Shown here: positions 9,541 to 18,879 of the stretch, piece by piece | Layout: each line of letters starts with the position of its first letter | Numbering within the stretch: the stretch's first letter is position 1 | Origin: Pseudomonas argentinensis | GTDB taxonomy: Bacteria > Pseudomonadota > Gammaproteobacteria > Pseudomonadales > Pseudomonadaceae | Assembly: GCF_001839655.2 (NCBI RefSeq) | Contig: NZ_CP056087.1 | Location: forward strand, 4,092,001-4,156,000 | Length of the DNA: 64,000 nucleotides | Reading direction: 5' to 3' | Program-made: the position numbers and the translations under genes | Notes under the pieces: model-generated | What the model saw: only the letters and a program-made list of their open reading frames with translations | Told to the model about the DNA's origin: nothing | The model's database searches: none

Positions 9541-11034
9541 TCAGAGCTTGATCCAGGTCGCTTTCAGTTCGGTGTACTTGTCGAAGGCATGCAGCGACTT
9601 GTCGCGGCCATTGCCCGATTGCTTGAAGCCGCCGAACGGCGCGGTCATGTCGCCGCCGTCGTACTGGTTCACCCACACGCTGCCGGCGCGCAACGCCCGC
9701 GCGGTGCGGTGGGCGCGGGAAATGTCGCGGGTCCACACCGCTGCGGCCAGGCCGTAGGGCGTGTCGTTGGCGATGCGGATGGCTTCCTCGTCGCTGTCGA
9801 AGGTAATCACCGACAGCACCGGGCCGAAGATTTCCTCGCGGGCGATGCGCATGGCGTTGTTCACGCCGGCGAAAAGGGTCGGCTGCACGTAGCTGCCGCC
9901 GGTTTCCTGCAGGGCGCGTTCGCCACCGGTAAGGATCTCGGCGCCCTCCTGGCGACCGGCCTCGATGAAACCGAGCACGGTGGCCAGGTGGCCGTCATCG
10001 ACCAGTGCGCCGACGCGGGTGTCCGGCTCCAGGGCGTGGCCGGGTTTCCACCTCTGCAGCGCCTCGACCACCATGGGCAGGAAACGCTCCTTGATCGAGC
10101 TTTCCACCAGCAGGCGCGAGCCGGCGACGCAGACTTCGCCCTGGTTGAAGGCGATGGCGGTGGCCGCTGCCTCGGCGGCGGCCTGCAGGTCCGGCGCATC
10201 GGCGAAGACGATATTGGGGCTTTTGCCGCCGGCCTCCAGCCACACGCGCTTCATGTTCGACTCACCGGAATAGATCAGCAGTTGCTTGGCGATCCTGGTG
10301 GAGCCGGTGAACACGAGGGTGTCGACATCCATGTGCAAGGCCAGGGCCTTGCCGACGGTGTGGCCGTAACCGGGCAGCACGTTGAACACGCCGGCCGGAA
10401 TGCCGGCTTCCAGCGCCAACTGGGCGACACGGATGGCAGTCAGCGGCGACTTCTCGGAGGGTTTGAGGATCACCGAATTGCCGCTGGCCAGCGCCGGGCC
10501 GAGCTTCCAGCTGGACATCAGCAACGGGAAGTTCCACGGCACGATGGCCGCCACCACGCCGACCGCCTCGCGGGTCACCAGGCCAAGCTGGTCGTGGGGC
10601 GTGGGCGCCACTTCGTCATACAGCTTGTCGATCGCCTCGGCGCTCCAGCGGATGGCATTGGCCGCCGCCGGTACGTCGATGCTCAACGAATCGCTGATCG
10701 GCTTGCCCATGTCGAGGGTTTCCAGCAACGCCAGTTCCTCGACATTGGCCAGCAGCTTGTCGGCGAAGGCGATCAGCACACGCTTGCGCTGTGCCGGGGC
10801 GAGTCTTGCCCAGTCGCCGCGCTCGAACACGGCGCGAGCGGCCTTTACGGCCAGCTCGGCATCCTCGGCCATGCAGCTGGCCACGCTGGCCAGATGTCGG
10901 CCATCCACCGGGCTGATGCTGTCGAAGGTCGCACCGCCCACGGCATCGCGATAGCTGCCGTCGATAAAGGCCCGGCCCTCGATGCGCAGGCCCCGGTAAC
11001 GCTGCTCCCAATCCTGGCGAGTCATGGTGGTCAT
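9541..11034 (-). CDS. puuC: Gamma-glutamyl-gamma-aminobutyraldehyde dehydrogenase
   Basis: 497 residues from the ATG at 11034, which has AGGGAG eight bases upstream; ATG 11040 and GTG 11043 are too close to that site. ALDH signatures are all present: P-W-N-F-P near 168, G-S-T-x-I-A near 243, L-E-A-G-G-K-S-P near 265, the catalytic Cys in N-Q-G-E-V-C-V-A-G-S near 300, and E-I-F-G-P-V near 398. It oxidises the aldehyde formed by PuuB with NAD(P)+. It follows puuA after 13 nt, so the two are cotranscribed. Confidence 0.9.
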   Translation of the reverse strand: MTTMTRQDWEQRYRGLRIEGRAFIDGSYRDAVGGATFDSISPVDGRHLASVASCMAEDAELAVKAARAVFERGDWARLAPAQRKRVLIAFADKLLANVEELALLETLDMGKPISDSLSIDVPAAANAIRWSAEAIDKLYDEVAPTPHDQLGLVTREAVGVVAAIVPWNFPLLMSSWKLGPALASGNSVILKPSEKSPLTAIRVAQLALEAGIPAGVFNVLPGYGHTVGKALALHMDVDTLVFTGSTRIAKQLLIYSGESNMKRVWLEAGGKSPNIVFADAPDLQAAAEAAATAIAFNQGEVCVAGSRLLVESSIKERFLPMVVEALQRWKPGHALEPDTRVGALVDDGHLATVLGFIEAGRQEGAEILTGGERALQETGGSYVQPTLFAGVNNAMRIAREEIFGPVLSVITFDSDEEAIRIANDTPYGLAAAVWTRDISRAHRTARALRAGSVWVNQYDGGDMTAPFGGFKQSGNGRDKSLHAFDKYTELKATWIKL

Positions 11035-11047
11035 GTTCATCACTCCC

Positions 11048-12430
11048 TCAGACGGTATGCAGGTACCAGTTGTATTCCAGGTCGGAAATGGTGGTCTCGA
11101 ACTCGTGCATTTCCGCTTCCTTGCAGGCCACGAAGATGTCGATGTACTCGGGACGGATGTACTTGTTCATCACTTCGCTGTCGTCCAGCTCGCGCAGGGC
11201 ATCGCGCAGGTTGTTCGGCAGGCTCTGCTCCAGCTGTTCGTAGGAGTTGCCCTCGATCGGCGCCCCCGGCTCCAGCCTGTTGGTCAGGCCGTGGTGAATA
11301 CCGGCGAGGATCGAGGCCATCATCAGGTACGGGTTGGCGTCGGCACCGGCCACGCGGTGCTCGATGCGGATCGCGTCGCTGCTGCCGGTCGGCACGCGTA
11401 CCGCCACGGTGCGGTTGTCCAGGCCCCAGCTCGGCGCATTGGGTACGTAGAACTGCGCGCCGAAACGGCGGTAGGAGTTGACGTTCGGACACAGGAAGGC
11501 CATCGACGCCGGCATGGTGTCGAGGATCCCGGCGATGGCATGGCGCAGCGGCGCGTGCTGCTCCGGATCGTCGGTGGCGAAGATGTTCTGGCCGGTCTTC
11601 TTGTCGAGCAGCGAGATATGCACGTGCAGACCGTTACCCGCCTGGCCCGGATAGGGCTTGGCCATGAAGGTCGAATCCATTTCATGGTCGTAGGCGATGT
11701 TCTTGATCAGGCGCTTGAGCAGCACCGCGTAGTCGCAGGCCTTGATGGCGTCCTCGACGTGGTGCAGGTTGACCTCGAACTGCGCCGGGGCACTTTCCTT
11801 GACGATGGCGTCGGCCGGCAGGTCCTGCTCCTTGGCGGCTTCGAGCATGTCCTGCAGGCAGTCGACGTACTCGTCGAGGTCGTCGATCAGGTAGACCTGG
11901 GTGGAAATCGGGCGCTTGCCGGAAATCGGCGAGCGCGGTGGCTGCGGGCGGCCGTTCACGTTTTCCTGGTCGATCAGATAGAACTCCAGCTCGAAGGCCG
12001 CGCAAATGGTCAGGCCCAGCTCGTCGAACTTCTCCACCACCTGGCGCAGCACTTCACGGGGGTCGGCGAAGAACGGCGCGCCGTCCAGCTCGTGCATGGT
12101 CATCAACAGCTGTGCGGTCGGGCGCTTCTGCCAGGGCTCCTTGCACAGGGTATCGGGGATCGGGTAGCAGATGCGGTCGGCATCGCCGATGTCCAGGCCC
12201 AGGCCGGTGCTTTCCACGGTGGAGCCATTGATGTCCAGGGCGAACAACGAGGCCGGCAGGTTGATGCCTTTTTCATAGACCTTGTGCAGGCTGGCGCGCT
12301 CGACGCGCTTGCCACGCACGATACCGTTCATGTCGGTGATCAGCAGGTCGACGTACTGAACCTCAGGGTGCTCCTTGAGAAAGGTGTTCGCTTCGTTGAG
12401 CTGAACAACACGTGGGGAAACCGAAGTCAT
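11048..12430 (-). CDS. puuA: Gamma-glutamylpolyamine synthetase (glutamine synthetase-like)
   Basis: 460 residues from the ATG at 12430, with AAGGATG nine bases upstream; the frame continues to 12472 without a better start. It has the glutamine synthetase fold: N-terminal beta-grasp with D-M-N-G-I-V-R-G-K-R, then A-F-E-L-E-F-Y-L, N-G-L-H-V-H and C-P-N-V-N-S-Y-R-R-F of the ATP/glutamate site, and I-E-H-R-V-A-G-A-D-A-N-P-Y. Unlike GlnA it lacks the adenylylation loop, fitting the PuuA/PauA group that ligates glutamate to putrescine or other polyamines using ATP. First gene of the cluster, divergent from a LysR gene. Confidence 0.9.
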   Translation of the reverse strand: MTSVSPRVVQLNEANTFLKEHPEVQYVDLLITDMNGIVRGKRVERASLHKVYEKGINLPASLFALDINGSTVESTGLGLDIGDADRICYPIPDTLCKEPWQKRPTAQLLMTMHELDGAPFFADPREVLRQVVEKFDELGLTICAAFELEFYLIDQENVNGRPQPPRSPISGKRPISTQVYLIDDLDEYVDCLQDMLEAAKEQDLPADAIVKESAPAQFEVNLHHVEDAIKACDYAVLLKRLIKNIAYDHEMDSTFMAKPYPGQAGNGLHVHISLLDKKTGQNIFATDDPEQHAPLRHAIAGILDTMPASMAFLCPNVNSYRRFGAQFYVPNAPSWGLDNRTVAVRVPTGSSDAIRIEHRVAGADANPYLMMASILAGIHHGLTNRLEPGAPIEGNSYEQLEQSLPNNLRDALRELDDSEVMNKYIRPEYIDIFVACKEAEMHEFETTISDLEYNWYLHTV

Positions 12431-12504
12431 GGGAAATACATCCTTTCGCATCGGCGCGCCCGCGGAAGACATCTCACGAGCCTTGGCGCCTCATTATTCT
12501 GGGT

Positions 12505-12518
12505 ATCCGCTAGCGGAT
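12505..12518. promoter_or_regulatory. Palindrome between puuA and the LysR gene
   Basis: ATCCGC-TA-GCGGAT is a perfect 14-bp palindrome about 75 bp upstream of both divergent starts. Position and symmetry suit an operator for the LysR product (inference). Confidence 0.45.
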
Positions 12519-12586
12519 TTGATTCTAGGCAACGCCTTGAGTATAAGTGGGCGCACACGCAACCGATACTGGCAACAGAGCAATTG

Positions 12587-13477
12587 ATGATTGCATCTAC
12601 GCAATACCAGATCAGCCACGTCGACCTCGCCCTGGTGCTCGCCCTGGTGCGCGGACGCTCTCTGGCACGGGCCGCCGAACAATTGCAGGTGGATGTATCG
12701 ACGGTGTTCCGGGCCATCCGCAAGCTGGAGGCCAATCTGGGCATCGCCCTGTTCGAGAAGAGCCGCCGCGGCTACATGCCGACCCAGAGCGCCCAGGCCC
12801 TGGCCGAGCAGGCCGAGCGCGCCGAGCAGGCCCTGGATGCCGCGCGCATCGCCCTGCAGCATGGCGAGAAAGTCATCAGCGGCACGGTGCGCCTGACCTG
12901 CACCGATGCGGTACTGCAGAACCTGCTGCTGCCCAGCCTGGCCGAACTGATGCCGCGCTACCCGGCACTGTCGCTGGAGCTGGCCACCACCAACACCTTC
13001 GCCAATCTCAGCCGCCGCGACGCGGACATCGCCCTGCGCCTGTCCAACGCACCGCCCGAGCATCTGGTCGGCCGTCAACTCGGCCACACCGCCTATTACA
13101 TCTGCGGCCGCCCGGAACACCGCGACGCCTTTGTGCAGGCGCCGACCTCGGTGCCGTGGATCGCCCCGGACGATTCCATGCCCGACCACATCACCGTGGC
13201 CTGGCGCCATCAGGTGCACCCCAGCCTGGTGCCGCGTTACCGCTGCAGCAGCATGTCGGCGGTCGCCACCCTGGTCCAGGGCGGCCTGGGCATCGCCGCC
13301 CTGCCCGACTTCATGGCCCGCAGCCTCGATGGCGTGGAGCGCCTGAGCGAGGCACTGGTCGCTTGCGACACCGACCTGTGGCTGCTGACCCGCCCCGACT
13401 GCCTGGCGCTGCGCTCGGTGCAGACGCTATTCGACGAACTCACCCCGCTGCTGCGCGCGCGCCTTAACAGTCGCTAG
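12587..13477 (+). CDS. LysR-family transcriptional regulator divergent from the polyamine cluster
   Basis: 296 residues from the ATG at 12587; the longer frame upstream is antisense to puuA. The winged HTH covers residues 10-70 (V-D-L-A-L-V-L-A-L-V-R-G-R-S-L then V-S-T-V-F-R-A-I-R-K-L-E), followed by a LysR substrate-binding domain. It probably controls puuA-D, using a polyamine or gamma-glutamyl intermediate as inducer (inference from divergence). No ideal Shine-Dalgarno site is visible, only CAGAG. Confidence 0.85.
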   Translation: MIASTQYQISHVDLALVLALVRGRSLARAAEQLQVDVSTVFRAIRKLEANLGIALFEKSRRGYMPTQSAQALAEQAERAEQALDAARIALQHGEKVISGTVRLTCTDAVLQNLLLPSLAELMPRYPALSLELATTNTFANLSRRDADIALRLSNAPPEHLVGRQLGHTAYYICGRPEHRDAFVQAPTSVPWIAPDDSMPDHITVAWRHQVHPSLVPRYRCSSMSAVATLVQGGLGIAALPDFMARSLDGVERLSEALVACDTDLWLLTRPDCLALRSVQTLFDELTPLLRARLNSR

Positions 13478-13755
13478 GCGATCCGACCCCGCTCTAGGGT
13501 TGCGGCGCGGCGCGCTGCGTTTCAGTCACGCCGTCATAAAACCCACTGCTGGCCCCCACGCAGAGCCTGAGCGCAGGTCGATCCGAACCCGGCAAACCGC
13601 AGGGCGGGGGAATCAACTACCGGCCCGTACCGCCTAAACCACAGGATCAGGACAGACAGCGACAGGATTGTGCAATCGACCCGGCACCGGACTGCACTAC
13701 GCTTATCCACCCCCGCGGCCACAAGCCGCTGATTCACAATCGACAGGAATTGCCC

Positions 13756-14820
13756 ATGACCACCATTCTCGGCTACGCCGCCCAGGATTCCAGCAAACCT
13801 CTCGCGCCCTACCGCTTCCAGCGCCGCGCCGTCGGCGCCAACGACGTGCAGATCGACATCCTCTACTGCGGCGTCTGCCACTCCGACCTGCACACCGCGC
13901 GCAACGAGTGGAAGAACACCCTGTACCCCTCGGTGCCCGGCCACGAGATCGTCGGCAAGGTCACCGCAGTCGGTAGCGACGTGACCGGCTTCAAGGTCGG
14001 CGACCTGGCCGGCGTCGGCTGCATGGTCGACAGCTGCCAGAGCTGCTCGTCCTGTTCCGAAGGCCTGGAGCAGTACTGCGAGGCCGGCTTCACCGGCACC
14101 TACAACGGCCCGCTCTTCGGTGGCGAAAACACCTTTGGTGGCTACTCCGACAACATCGTCGTCGACCAGAAGTTCGTCCTGCGCATCCGCCACACCGACA
14201 ACCTGGCCGCCGTGGCGCCGCTGCTCTGCGCCGGCATCACCACCTACTCGCCGCTGCGCCAGTGGAACGTCAAGCAGGGTGACAAGGTGGGTATCGTCGG
14301 CCTCGGTGGCCTCGGCCACATGGGCGTGAAGATCGCCGCCGCCATGGGCGCTCACGTGGTGCTGTTCACCACCTCGCCGAACAAGCGAGAAGATGCCCTA
14401 CGCCTGGGCGCTGCCGAAGTGGTGGTGTCGAAGAATGCCGACGAGATGGCGGCCCACGTCAACAGCTTCGACTTCATCCTCAACACCGTGGCCGCGCCGC
14501 ACAACCTGGATGCGTTCCTCGGCCTGCTCAAGCGCGACGCCACCATGACCCTGGTCGGCGTACCGGACTCGGCGCACCCGTCGCCGGAAGTCTTCGGCCT
14601 GATCTTCAAGCGCCGCCGCCTGGCCGGTTCGCTGATCGGCGGTATCGCCGAAACCCAGGAAATGCTCGACTTCTGCGCCGAGCACAACATCGTCTCGGAC
14701 ATCGAAATGATCGATATCCAGAACATCAACGAAGCCTACGAGCGCATGCTCAAGAGTGACGTGAAATACCGCTTCGTGATCGACATGGCTTCCCTGGCCA
14801 AGGATCAGAACGCCGCCTAA
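13756..14820 (+). CDS. Zinc-dependent NAD(P)-alcohol dehydrogenase (cinnamyl-alcohol-dehydrogenase/YahK type)
   Basis: 354 residues from ATG 13756 with AGGAA seven bases upstream. Catalytic zinc site C-G-V-C-H-S-D near residue 38 and G-H-E near 64; structural zinc cysteines in C-Q-S-C-S-S-C-S-E-G near 95. Rossmann motif G-L-G-G-L-G-H-M-G near 184, then F-T-T-S-x-x-K, which favours NADPH. This family reduces broad aldehydes. It stands alone; the 278 bp upstream hold no gene and no structure I could identify. Confidence 0.88.
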   Translation: MTTILGYAAQDSSKPLAPYRFQRRAVGANDVQIDILYCGVCHSDLHTARNEWKNTLYPSVPGHEIVGKVTAVGSDVTGFKVGDLAGVGCMVDSCQSCSSCSEGLEQYCEAGFTGTYNGPLFGGENTFGGYSDNIVVDQKFVLRIRHTDNLAAVAPLLCAGITTYSPLRQWNVKQGDKVGIVGLGGLGHMGVKIAAAMGAHVVLFTTSPNKREDALRLGAAEVVVSKNADEMAAHVNSFDFILNTVAAPHNLDAFLGLLKRDATMTLVGVPDSAHPSPEVFGLIFKRRRLAGSLIGGIAETQEMLDFCAEHNIVSDIEMIDIQNINEAYERMLKSDVKYRFVIDMASLAKDQNAA

Positions 14821-14886
14821 CAAGGGTGTCTGGTTGCCAACCGGCCCGGTTTCGCCCTCGCGAACCGGGCCGGTGGCGTTTCAGGC

Positions 14887-15669
14887 TCAACGAAACTCGA
14901 ACGGATCGGCGTCCTGATGCGCCGGGAAGCGCTCGCGGTAGGCGACTAATGCAGAGCCATCAAGACGCTGATGGAACACGCCCGTCCTATCCCCGGCATC
15001 GAGCAGGCTGTCGCCCTGGAAATCCAGCACCTGGGAATCGCCGCTGTAGGGGTGACCCTTGCCGTCCACGCCGATGCGATTGACCGCCGCGACGTAGCAG
15101 AGGTTTTCGATGGCTCGCGCCGGCAGCAGGCGGTTCCAGTGCAGGCGCCGGGCGGCTGGCCAGTTGGCGGTGTAGAGCAGCAGGTCGGTGCCCACGGCAT
15201 CGCGGCTCCATACCGGAAAGCGCAGGTCGTAGCAGATCAGCGGGCGTACCCGCCAACCCTTGACCTCGAATACTGCCTGGCGCTCGCCGGCGGCATAGTG
15301 CTGGTGCTCACCGGCCATGCGAAACAGGTGGCGCTTGTCGTAATGGGCCAGCGAACCATCCGGACGCGCCCACAACAGTCGATTGCGGTAGCTGCCATCG
15401 GCGGCCTGGATGATCAGGCTGCCGGTGATCACCGCATTTATTCGCCGGGCCTGCTCGCTGAGCCACTGGCTGGTGGGGCCGTCTTCCGGCTCGGCCAGCT
15501 CGGCGGACTGCATGGAAAAACCGGTGCTGAACATCTCCGGCAGGATTACCAGGTCGGCGCCCGCAGCCTGCTGCAGCTGGGTCTCGAAGTGGGCGCGATT
15601 GGCCTCAGGGTCGTGCCAGGCCAGGTCGCTCTGGATCAGCGCCAGTTCGAGGTGGTCTTGTTTGCTCAT
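14887..15669 (-). CDS. Omega-amidase, YafV-like nitrilase-superfamily enzyme
   Basis: 260 residues from ATG 15669 with GAGGG nine bases upstream. The nitrilase triad is visible: Glu in I-L-P-E-M-F-S-T-G near residue 44, Lys in Y-D-K-R-H near 110, Cys in L-I-C-Y-D-L-R-F-P near 145. YafV-type omega-amidases hydrolyse alpha-ketoglutaramate or ketosuccinamate to the ketoacid and ammonia. It follows a transaminase of the YbdL type after 70 nt; together they would salvage or repair glutamine-transamination products, a pairing known for this family. Confidence 0.85.
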   Translation of the reverse strand: MSKQDHLELALIQSDLAWHDPEANRAHFETQLQQAAGADLVILPEMFSTGFSMQSAELAEPEDGPTSQWLSEQARRINAVITGSLIIQAADGSYRNRLLWARPDGSLAHYDKRHLFRMAGEHQHYAAGERQAVFEVKGWRVRPLICYDLRFPVWSRDAVGTDLLLYTANWPAARRLHWNRLLPARAIENLCYVAAVNRIGVDGKGHPYSGDSQVLDFQGDSLLDAGDRTGVFHQRLDGSALVAYRERFPAHQDADPFEFR

Positions 15670-15739
15670 CGATAGCCCTCCCGTGATATCGCATGCCAAG
15701 CGGTGGCCAACGCATCGCGGTTGTCCACCCTACAAGGTG

Positions 15740-16888
15740 CTAGATGGCGCTGAGTTTTTCCGCTGCCTGGCGCAGGGTGTCCTCGCGCTTGGCGAAACAG
15801 AAGCGTACCAGGCGCTGCGCTGGATCCGGCCGTTCGCTGAACACCGACACCGGAATTGCCGCCACGCCGTGCTCGCGGGTCAGCCACTGGGCCATGGCCA
15901 CGTCGTCCAGGTCCGGGCGGATCGCCGAGTAGTCGGCCAGCTGGAAATAGGTACCCGGCGTGCGGCTGAAGGTGAAGCGCGAGCCCGCCAGCAGGTCGCA
16001 GAACAGATCGCGCTTGGCCTGGTAGAACGCCGGCAGCTCGCTCACATGTTCGGGCCACTCGGCCATGAAGTCCGCCAGCGCACATTGCAGCGGCGTCACC
16101 CCACAGAAGCTGACGTACTGGTGCACCTTGCGCAACTCGGCGCTCAGCGCCGGAGGCGCCACTACATAACCGGTCTTCCAGCCGGTGACGTGGTAGGTCT
16201 TGCCGAACGAGCTGACCACGAAAGCCCGGGCGTAGAGCTCGTCGTGGCTCAGTACGCTGGCGTGCTGGCGGCCGTCGAACACCAGGTGCTCGTAGACTTC
16301 ATCGCTGAGGATATGGATGTCGCGGTCACGGATCAGTGCGGCCAGGCGATCCAGCTCGTCGCGGCTGATCAATGCGCCGCTGGGGTTGTGCGGCGTGTTG
16401 AGCACGATCAGCCGGGTACGGGGGCTCAGCGCCGCTTCCAGGCGTTGCCAGTCGATGGCGAAATCACCAGCGGCCAAGGGTAGGTGGATGCAGCGCCCGC
16501 CGGCCAGGGTCACGCTGGGGTCGTAGCTGTCGTAGCAAGGGTCGAAGACGATCGCCTCGTCGCCGGGATGAATCAGCGCCTGGATCGCGCAGAAGATCGC
16601 CTGGGTGGCGCCCGGCGTGACGGTCACCTCGCTGTCCGCACTGACCTTGCGCCCGTACAGCCGCTCGATCTTCAGGGCGATCTGCTCGCGCAATGCCGGC
16701 AGCCCGGTCATCGGCGCGTACTGGTTGTGCCCCGCCGCCACGTGCCGGGCCAGCGCTTCGCGCAGGGCCTCGGGGCCGTCGAAATCCGGGAAGCCCTGGG
16801 ACAGGTTGATGGCGCCGGTCTGGGCCGCCAGCTGGGACATGGTGGTAAAGATGGTGGTGCCGACAGCGGGCAACTTGCTGGTGAACAT
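15740..16888 (-). CDS. Class I/II PLP aminotransferase, methionine/glutamine transaminase type (YbdL-like)
   Basis: 382 residues from ATG 16888 (M-F-T-S-K-L-P); the much longer open frame to 17365 is antisense to the LysR gene. Features: N-L-S-Q-G-F-P-D-F-D near residue 30, N-T-P-H-N-P-S-G near 170, PLP Lys in S-S-F-G-K-T-Y-H-V-T-G-W near 235. The fold-type-I enzyme would transaminate methionine, glutamine or aromatic amino acids. Transcribed towards the omega-amidase gene, probably as one unit. Confidence 0.85.
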   Translation of the reverse strand: MFTSKLPAVGTTIFTTMSQLAAQTGAINLSQGFPDFDGPEALREALARHVAAGHNQYAPMTGLPALREQIALKIERLYGRKVSADSEVTVTPGATQAIFCAIQALIHPGDEAIVFDPCYDSYDPSVTLAGGRCIHLPLAAGDFAIDWQRLEAALSPRTRLIVLNTPHNPSGALISRDELDRLAALIRDRDIHILSDEVYEHLVFDGRQHASVLSHDELYARAFVVSSFGKTYHVTGWKTGYVVAPPALSAELRKVHQYVSFCGVTPLQCALADFMAEWPEHVSELPAFYQAKRDLFCDLLAGSRFTFSRTPGTYFQLADYSAIRPDLDDVAMAQWLTREHGVAAIPVSVFSERPDPAQRLVRFCFAKREDTLRQAAEKLSAI

Positions 16889-16985
16889 CGAGGCGTCCTG
16901 GGCAGTTGGGGCAGACGCCGAGGATAGCCGATGGCGCGAAGCCCACGCACCCGGTAATAATCGCGGGCCAACCGATGAGAAGCCC

Positions 16986-17873
16986 ATGAACGTCGAAGAT
17001 CTGCGCCTGTTCGTCACCACCCTGGACGCTGGTAGCTTCACCGCTGCCGCCGACACCCTCGGGGTGACCAAGCAGTACGTCAGCCGCCGCGTCGCCGCCT
17101 TGGAAGCGCTGCTCGGCGTGCGCCTGCTCAACCGCACCACGCGCCGCCTGCAGGCCACCGAGCTGGGCCTGCTGCTGTACGACAAGGCCACCAACATCCT
17201 CGCCGACCTACGCGATGCCCAGGAGCTGGTGTCTGCCCAGGGCGCTTCCCTGCGCGGCACCCTGCGGGTCAGCGCGCCGATGACCTTCGCCACCCTGCAC
17301 CTGAGCCAGGTGCTGCCGCTGTTCATGCAGCAGCACCCGCACATCAACCTGGAGATCGACCTCAACGACCGCGCCGTCGACCTGCTCGCCGACGGTTACG
17401 ACATGTCGATCCGCATCGGCACCCTGGAAGACTCCAGCCTGATCGCCAAGCGCCTGACCGACATGCAGACCATCCTCTGCGCCAGCCCCGCTTACCTTGA
17501 GGAACACGGCGCACCGGCCGACCTCGACGAACTGCAGCAGCATGCCTGCCTGCTCTACGGGCACAGCCGCCACGTGGAGTGGCGCCTGCGCGAGGCCGGC
17601 AAACCCAGGAACCTGAGCATGCGCGGCCAGTTGCGTGCCAACAACGGCGAGCTGATTCGCGATGCGGCCGTGGCCGGCATGGGCATCGCCTACCTGCCCA
17701 CCTTTATCGTCGGCCAGGCCCTGGAGAGCGGCGCGCTGGTGCCGATCCTCGCTCAGCACTGGCCTGCGCCCGCTGCGGTGTATGCGGTGTATCCACAACA
17801 CCGGCAATCCGCCCGCGCGGTGCAGGTGTTCTCGGATTTCATCAAGCAGCAGATAGAGCACCTGAACGCCTGA
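16986..17873 (+). CDS. LysR-family transcriptional regulator
   Basis: 295 residues from ATG 16986 (M-N-V-E-D-L-R-L-F-V). Typical AaeR/DmlR-like N-terminal HTH with F-T-A-A-A-D-T-L-G-V-T-K-Q-Y-V-S-R-R-V and N-R-T-T-R-R-L; C-terminal effector domain with a G-Y-D-M-S-I-R-I-G motif. It is divergent from the aminotransferase (97 bp) and 121 bp upstream of the pirin gene; LysR/pirin neighbours are frequent, so pirin is the more likely target (inference). Confidence 0.85.
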   Translation: MNVEDLRLFVTTLDAGSFTAAADTLGVTKQYVSRRVAALEALLGVRLLNRTTRRLQATELGLLLYDKATNILADLRDAQELVSAQGASLRGTLRVSAPMTFATLHLSQVLPLFMQQHPHINLEIDLNDRAVDLLADGYDMSIRIGTLEDSSLIAKRLTDMQTILCASPAYLEEHGAPADLDELQQHACLLYGHSRHVEWRLREAGKPRNLSMRGQLRANNGELIRDAAVAGMGIAYLPTFIVGQALESGALVPILAQHWPAPAAVYAVYPQHRQSARAVQVFSDFIKQQIEHLNA

Positions 17874-17994
17874 TACCGTCAACCTGAAGCGGACAATAAA
17901 TCCATTTCCAGCTAGTTAATCAATCTGCAGATAGTCAGTAACATTACCTCCATGCCGCCGATAGAGGCCGCACTTATCAACCGGAGGATTCATC

Positions 17995-18717
17995 ATGCTG
18001 GCTATCCGTAAAGCGACCGACCGTGGCCATGCCGACCATGGCTGGCTCAACTCCTTTCACACCTTCTCGTTCGCCAGCTACAACAACCCGAAGGAGCGTG
18101 GCTTCTCCGACCTGCTGGTGATCAACGACGACACCGTGGCCGCTGGCCAGGGTTTCGGCGAGCACCCGCACCGCAACATGGAGATCTTCTCCTACGTGCT
18201 GCAAGGCGCCCTGGAGCACAAGGACAGCCTGGGCACCGGCTCGGTGATCCGCCCTGGCGACGTGCAACTGATGAGCGCCGGTAGCGGTGTGTCGCACAGC
18301 GAATTCAACCACTCGCGTAGCGAGCCGGTGCACTTCCTGCAGATCTGGATCGTGCCGAGCGAACGCCAGGCCGAGCCGCGCTACCAGCAGGAGCACTTCA
18401 GCGAGGCGCAAAAACGCGGTCGCCTGCAGCTGATCATCTCGCCGGATGGCGCCGATGGTTCGCTGAGCGTGCGCCAGAATGCGCGGGTGTATGCCGGGCT
18501 ATTCGACGGTGCCGAGCAGGCGCATCTGCAACTGGACGATGACCGCTACGCCTACGTTCACGTGGCCAGCGGCAGCGTCCAGCTCAACGGCGAGCAGTTG
18601 CAGGCCGGCGATGGCGTAAGGCTGCGCGACGTGCGCGACCTGCACCTGAGCAAAGGCCAGCAGGCCGAGGTGCTGGTCTTCGACCTGCGCCCCAACGAGC
18701 TGCCCTCGTTGTACTGA
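17995..18717 (+). CDS. Pirin-family bicupin protein (YhhW-like)
   Basis: 240 residues. N-terminal cupin metal ligands in E-H-P-H-R-N-M-E near residue 56 and G-V-S-H-S-E-F-N near 98; C-terminal cupin lacks an obvious metal site. The ATG at 17995 has CGGAGG nearby. Pirins of this type can act as quercetin 2,3-dioxygenases in vitro and as redox-responsive regulators; the physiological role is unknown. A 14-bp hairpin lies just downstream. Confidence 0.87.
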   Translation: MLAIRKATDRGHADHGWLNSFHTFSFASYNNPKERGFSDLLVINDDTVAAGQGFGEHPHRNMEIFSYVLQGALEHKDSLGTGSVIRPGDVQLMSAGSGVSHSEFNHSRSEPVHFLQIWIVPSERQAEPRYQQEHFSEAQKRGRLQLIISPDGADGSLSVRQNARVYAGLFDGAEQAHLQLDDDRYAYVHVASGSVQLNGEQLQAGDGVRLRDVRDLHLSKGQQAEVLVFDLRPNELPSLY

Positions 18718-18726
18718 TGGCTGCGT

Positions 18727-18765
18727 GAGCGAGGCGAACCAGGGATTACAGGGTTCGCCTCGCTC
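18727..18765 (+). terminator. Hairpin downstream of pirin gene
   Basis: GAGCGAGGCGAACC (18727-18740) pairs perfectly with 18752-18765. There is no T run afterwards, so it may stabilise the 3' end or be a weak terminator. Confidence 0.55.
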
Positions 18766-18879
18766 TATATCAGGCTACGGGGCTGTGCGGCGCCTGTCGC
18801 CAGCCCCTAGGCGCTTATATACGCCTGCCTTAGAATGAGCCTCCGCCGCCCGCCGGCCATCTGCTCAGTCGAAAATTCC

